A stretch of 64,000 nucleotides of DNA, taken from the NCBI RefSeq assembly GCF_003121405.1, contig NZ_QBUY01000031.1, positions 17,950-81,949 of the forward strand, given 5' to 3'. Each line of letters begins with the position of its first letter. Positions within the stretch are counted from its first letter, which is position 1. The notes under the pieces were generated by a model. The model was not told the DNA's origin. It saw only the letters and a list, made by a program, of their open reading frames with translations, and made no database searches. Source of the stretch: Paraburkholderia sp. C35 (GTDB lineage: Bacteria; Pseudomonadota; Gammaproteobacteria; Burkholderiales; Burkholderiaceae). The position numbers and the translations under genes are program-made. This document shows, in pieces, positions 62,404 through 64,000 of the stretch.

Positions 62404-62772
62404 TTAGTCCGGATACCTTTTGAAGAGGTCAAGTTGGCGGGAATCGATTGCGGTCGATTGAACTTGTGCATCACCAACTGCCCTGGAGTCCTGGCGATGA
62501 AGTGCGGTCGGCGCCGATGGTGTTGGCTTCGATTCGATTCGAAAGAAGTCAGGATCTACGCCTGCATGCTTCGCCGCCGCCAACCATTCGGGCGTGTCAC
62601 CGAGCCCGTTCCATTCGTTTCCACGGGCGTCCCGGTACAGCGGCGGATGGTCCAGATCGTGCTGGATAGACGCCTGGAGCGCGTCAAATGTAATACCGAA
62701 CTCGATCATACGACGGCGGATCCAGATTATCAGCCGCTCACGGGCTTCCCCGTCTGCAATCTTTCCCTTCAT
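62404..62772 (-). CDS. H-NS-family DNA-binding protein
   Basis: 122 residues from the inner ATG. A helical start (ADGEARERLIIWIRRRMIEF, GITFDALQASI) precedes the H-NS C-terminal DNA-binding motif in the Burkholderia form: YRDARGNEWNGLGDTPEWLA, AAKHAGVDPDFF. The N-terminal oligomerisation helix is short. A 35-residue tail follows. H-NS proteins silence AT-rich foreign DNA, which suits this region with its AT-rich islands. Confidence 0.82.
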   Translation of the reverse strand: MKGKIADGEARERLIIWIRRRMIEFGITFDALQASIQHDLDHPPLYRDARGNEWNGLGDTPEWLAAAKHAGVDPDFFRIESKPTPSAPTALHRQDSRAVGDAQVQSTAIDSRQLDLFKRYPD

Positions 62773-63149
62773 GATCTCAAAAGTCTTCTCAATAGGCCCG
62801 ACAACGATCAACACGACAACTCTCAACCACTATGTTTGGCCGAGTAGCGTGAGTCACGCAGGAGCCTGAATTTATCCGGTTGGCTATCGGGAACGCTCTC
62901 ACGGTATTCTTCGGAGCGGTGCAGAAATGGCGCTTATCAGCGGCTCGCGCCTCCCGCCCGCGTCGCGGCGCGGATCTGCAATCATCGCGAACGAAAATCA
63001 CAGAACACTGCTGGACGAAGCTCAACCACTCGCCAACACGCCGCCCCGCCATCGGTATCCATGGGAAACACTGCGTCTGATTTTACCAACTTCTCGAACA
63101 AGTCCCCGCAATGGCACCAAAGTTCCGCTGCGCGCTAATCTCGGGATTT
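62773..63149. other. Gap without a supported gene
   Basis: Open frames here are Arg/Pro-rich shadows without ribosome sites. Confidence 0.35.
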
Positions 63150-63749
63150 TCAAACGCGCGCTTCCCCTCGCGTTGGGGACGACGACTGTCGACATGCAGC
63201 ACAATGCTTATGATCCCTGCGACCATAGCACTCGGAACTTCGCGCGAACATGCTGAGCGAGCACGCTATTTTGCATCGCCTGCATACGCGCAGCCCTTGC
63301 TTCTTGAGCAAGTTCGCCGCCCTCTTCGCTGCCTGCTGTTCATCGCTCGCCCGCTTCATCGCTACCGCGATGTCGTGCAGGGCGGGAAAGTCCTTTCTGG
63401 AATCGGAATTACGCTCAGCCAGCAAAAATTCTTTTCCCGATGTCACCAATCCAAACGAACTTTCTGGCTCCATACCAAATTTGCTGAGCACGAGGTCTAC
63501 GAACCGGTGACGCAAGAAGCCTTCATCCAGATTCACAATGCCATCGGGGGTATCCATAAAAGAGTCTCGTAGCGCATCGACCGCGTGACAAACGATGTCG
63601 AGATGCCGCTCAAGGTATTTCTCATCCGCCTGTTCTACTGAGACACCATCCAGCAATTTCGCGATAACCGATTTGCAACTGGCATCAGTTGCTGCGAAGC
63701 GAACCAGCCACCGGTCTGGCTTGTAGACTGGAAAACCCAGGTCCATCAA
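63150..63749 (-). CDS. Hypothetical protein, probably 5'-truncated
   Basis: 199 codons from the first ATG, but protein-like sequence continues in frame upstream (KPEAFRELRGIKGFGAITSL, HLLM) to a TGA near 63857 without a start codon, so the gene has lost its beginning or carries a frameshift. GIKGFGAITS resembles a helix-hairpin-helix glycine turn and DLGFPVYKPDRWLVRF recalls DNA glycosylase-type proteins. The C-terminus has a Cys-rich zinc-ribbon-like end (CRRCKIACSLSMFA, then HKHCAACR). Family not certain. Confidence 0.5.
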   Translation of the reverse strand: MMDLGFPVYKPDRWLVRFAATDASCKSVIAKLLDGVSVEQADEKYLERHLDIVCHAVDALRDSFMDTPDGIVNLDEGFLRHRFVDLVLSKFGMEPESSFGLVTSGKEFLLAERNSDSRKDFPALHDIAVAMKRASDEQQAAKRAANLLKKQGLRVCRRCKIACSLSMFARSSECYGRRDHKHCAACRQSSSPTRGEARV

Positions 63750-63857
63750 CAGGTGCAGGCTGGTAATCGCCCCGAATCCCTTGATCCCTCGCAGCTCGCG
63801 GAATGCCTCGGGTTTAGTCGACTCTTTGCTATGGAAGGTCTGAACAACTCATTTTCC

Positions 63858-64000
63858 GCGTTGGATTTCTAATCGGCGAACTTCAATGGAGATCGCCTCA
63901 CCATTCGCTGCGCGATGGACCAGCGCCGGTCGCCTCTAGTGCACCGAGCGCTGCGCCCATACGAGATACGCCTTCACCCTTTATGTTGTTTCAGCGAGCG
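63858..64000. other. Window end, minus-strand coding remnant
   Basis: The minus strand reads NGEAISIEVRRLEIQRGK before a TGA near 63857. It looks like the end of a coding sequence that begins beyond or near the window edge and may be the missing 5' part of the neighbouring gene in the same frame. Too short to identify. Confidence 0.3.

Noticed and set aside
62172..62423. 83-codon plus-strand frame with a plausible helical end
   Set aside because: No ribosome site, overlaps the H-NS-like gene, and its first part is basic shadow-like sequence.

Overview
The window looks like an accessory region (genomic island, secondary chromosome or megaplasmid segment) of a Burkholderia-group betaproteobacterium, most likely Paraburkholderia, Caballeronia or Burkholderia. 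The signs are a classical Burkholderia trimeric porin (33604-34680), a DUF4148 exported protein (31444-31734), an H-NS-type silencer, an IS66 remnant, and GC-rich coding sequence broken by very AT-rich promoter islands. There are no rRNA or tRNA genes that I can see and few housekeeping genes. Most of the sequence is defence-like or orphan gene clusters, paralogous orphan families and gene remnants.

Layout. (A) 12-5304, minus strand: a possible Mrr-like nuclease protein coupled to a large helical protein, then a membrane protein and two tiny paralogous proteins that resemble effector-associated domains. (B) 6058-10245: a membrane-fused patatin-like lipase, a small membrane protein and the first copy of an orphan family (here called family W, for its WLANPAEP motif). 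(C) 10690-16060: two members of a second orphan family (family X), one directly behind a DNA cytosine methyltransferase. (D) 17266-21823, minus strand: a compact five-gene cluster ending in a Ycf46-like AAA+ ATPase gene that carries an in-frame amber codon. (E) 22739-30480: further family W copies (one a remnant), a TM2/pseudopilin-like fusion, a CoiA-like nuclease with a membrane tail, and a MarR/MATE pair. (F) 31051-39976: decayed metabolic genes, the porin, a patatin remnant and hypothetical genes. (G) 40149-45032: an AbiE toxin-antitoxin pair with a frameshifted toxin, then an XRE regulator, a second cytosine methyltransferase and a third family X gene. (H) 45372-49864: a ubiquitin-like conjugation operon (His-rich protein, E2-E1 fusion, JAMM protease, membrane protein) facing a CapW/BrxR-like WYL regulator. 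(I) 50236-56659: orphan genes, a SET-domain protein, a large TPR membrane protein and an IS66 remnant. (J) 56901-63749: a DUF2252 gene with an amber third codon, a TonB receptor/PepSY iron pair, an H-NS-like gene and a truncated gene.

How the genes work together. The best candidate for an undescribed system is region H. It has the conjugation and deconjugation enzymes known from type II CBASS (Cap2 and Cap3) and a CBASS/BREX-type WYL repressor, but no CD-NTase and no beta-grasp modifier in the window. Instead, the gene before the E2-E1 fusion encodes an 88-residue His-rich protein ending in glycine. The second candidate is family X: 351-, 509- and 358-residue proteins, two of them directly behind cytosine methyltransferases, and two of them ending in an acidic tail plus IPF that copies the C-terminal tip of single-stranded DNA-binding protein. 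Region D is a third orphan multi-gene cluster. Positions of starts and motifs were worked out by hand and may be off by a few bases.
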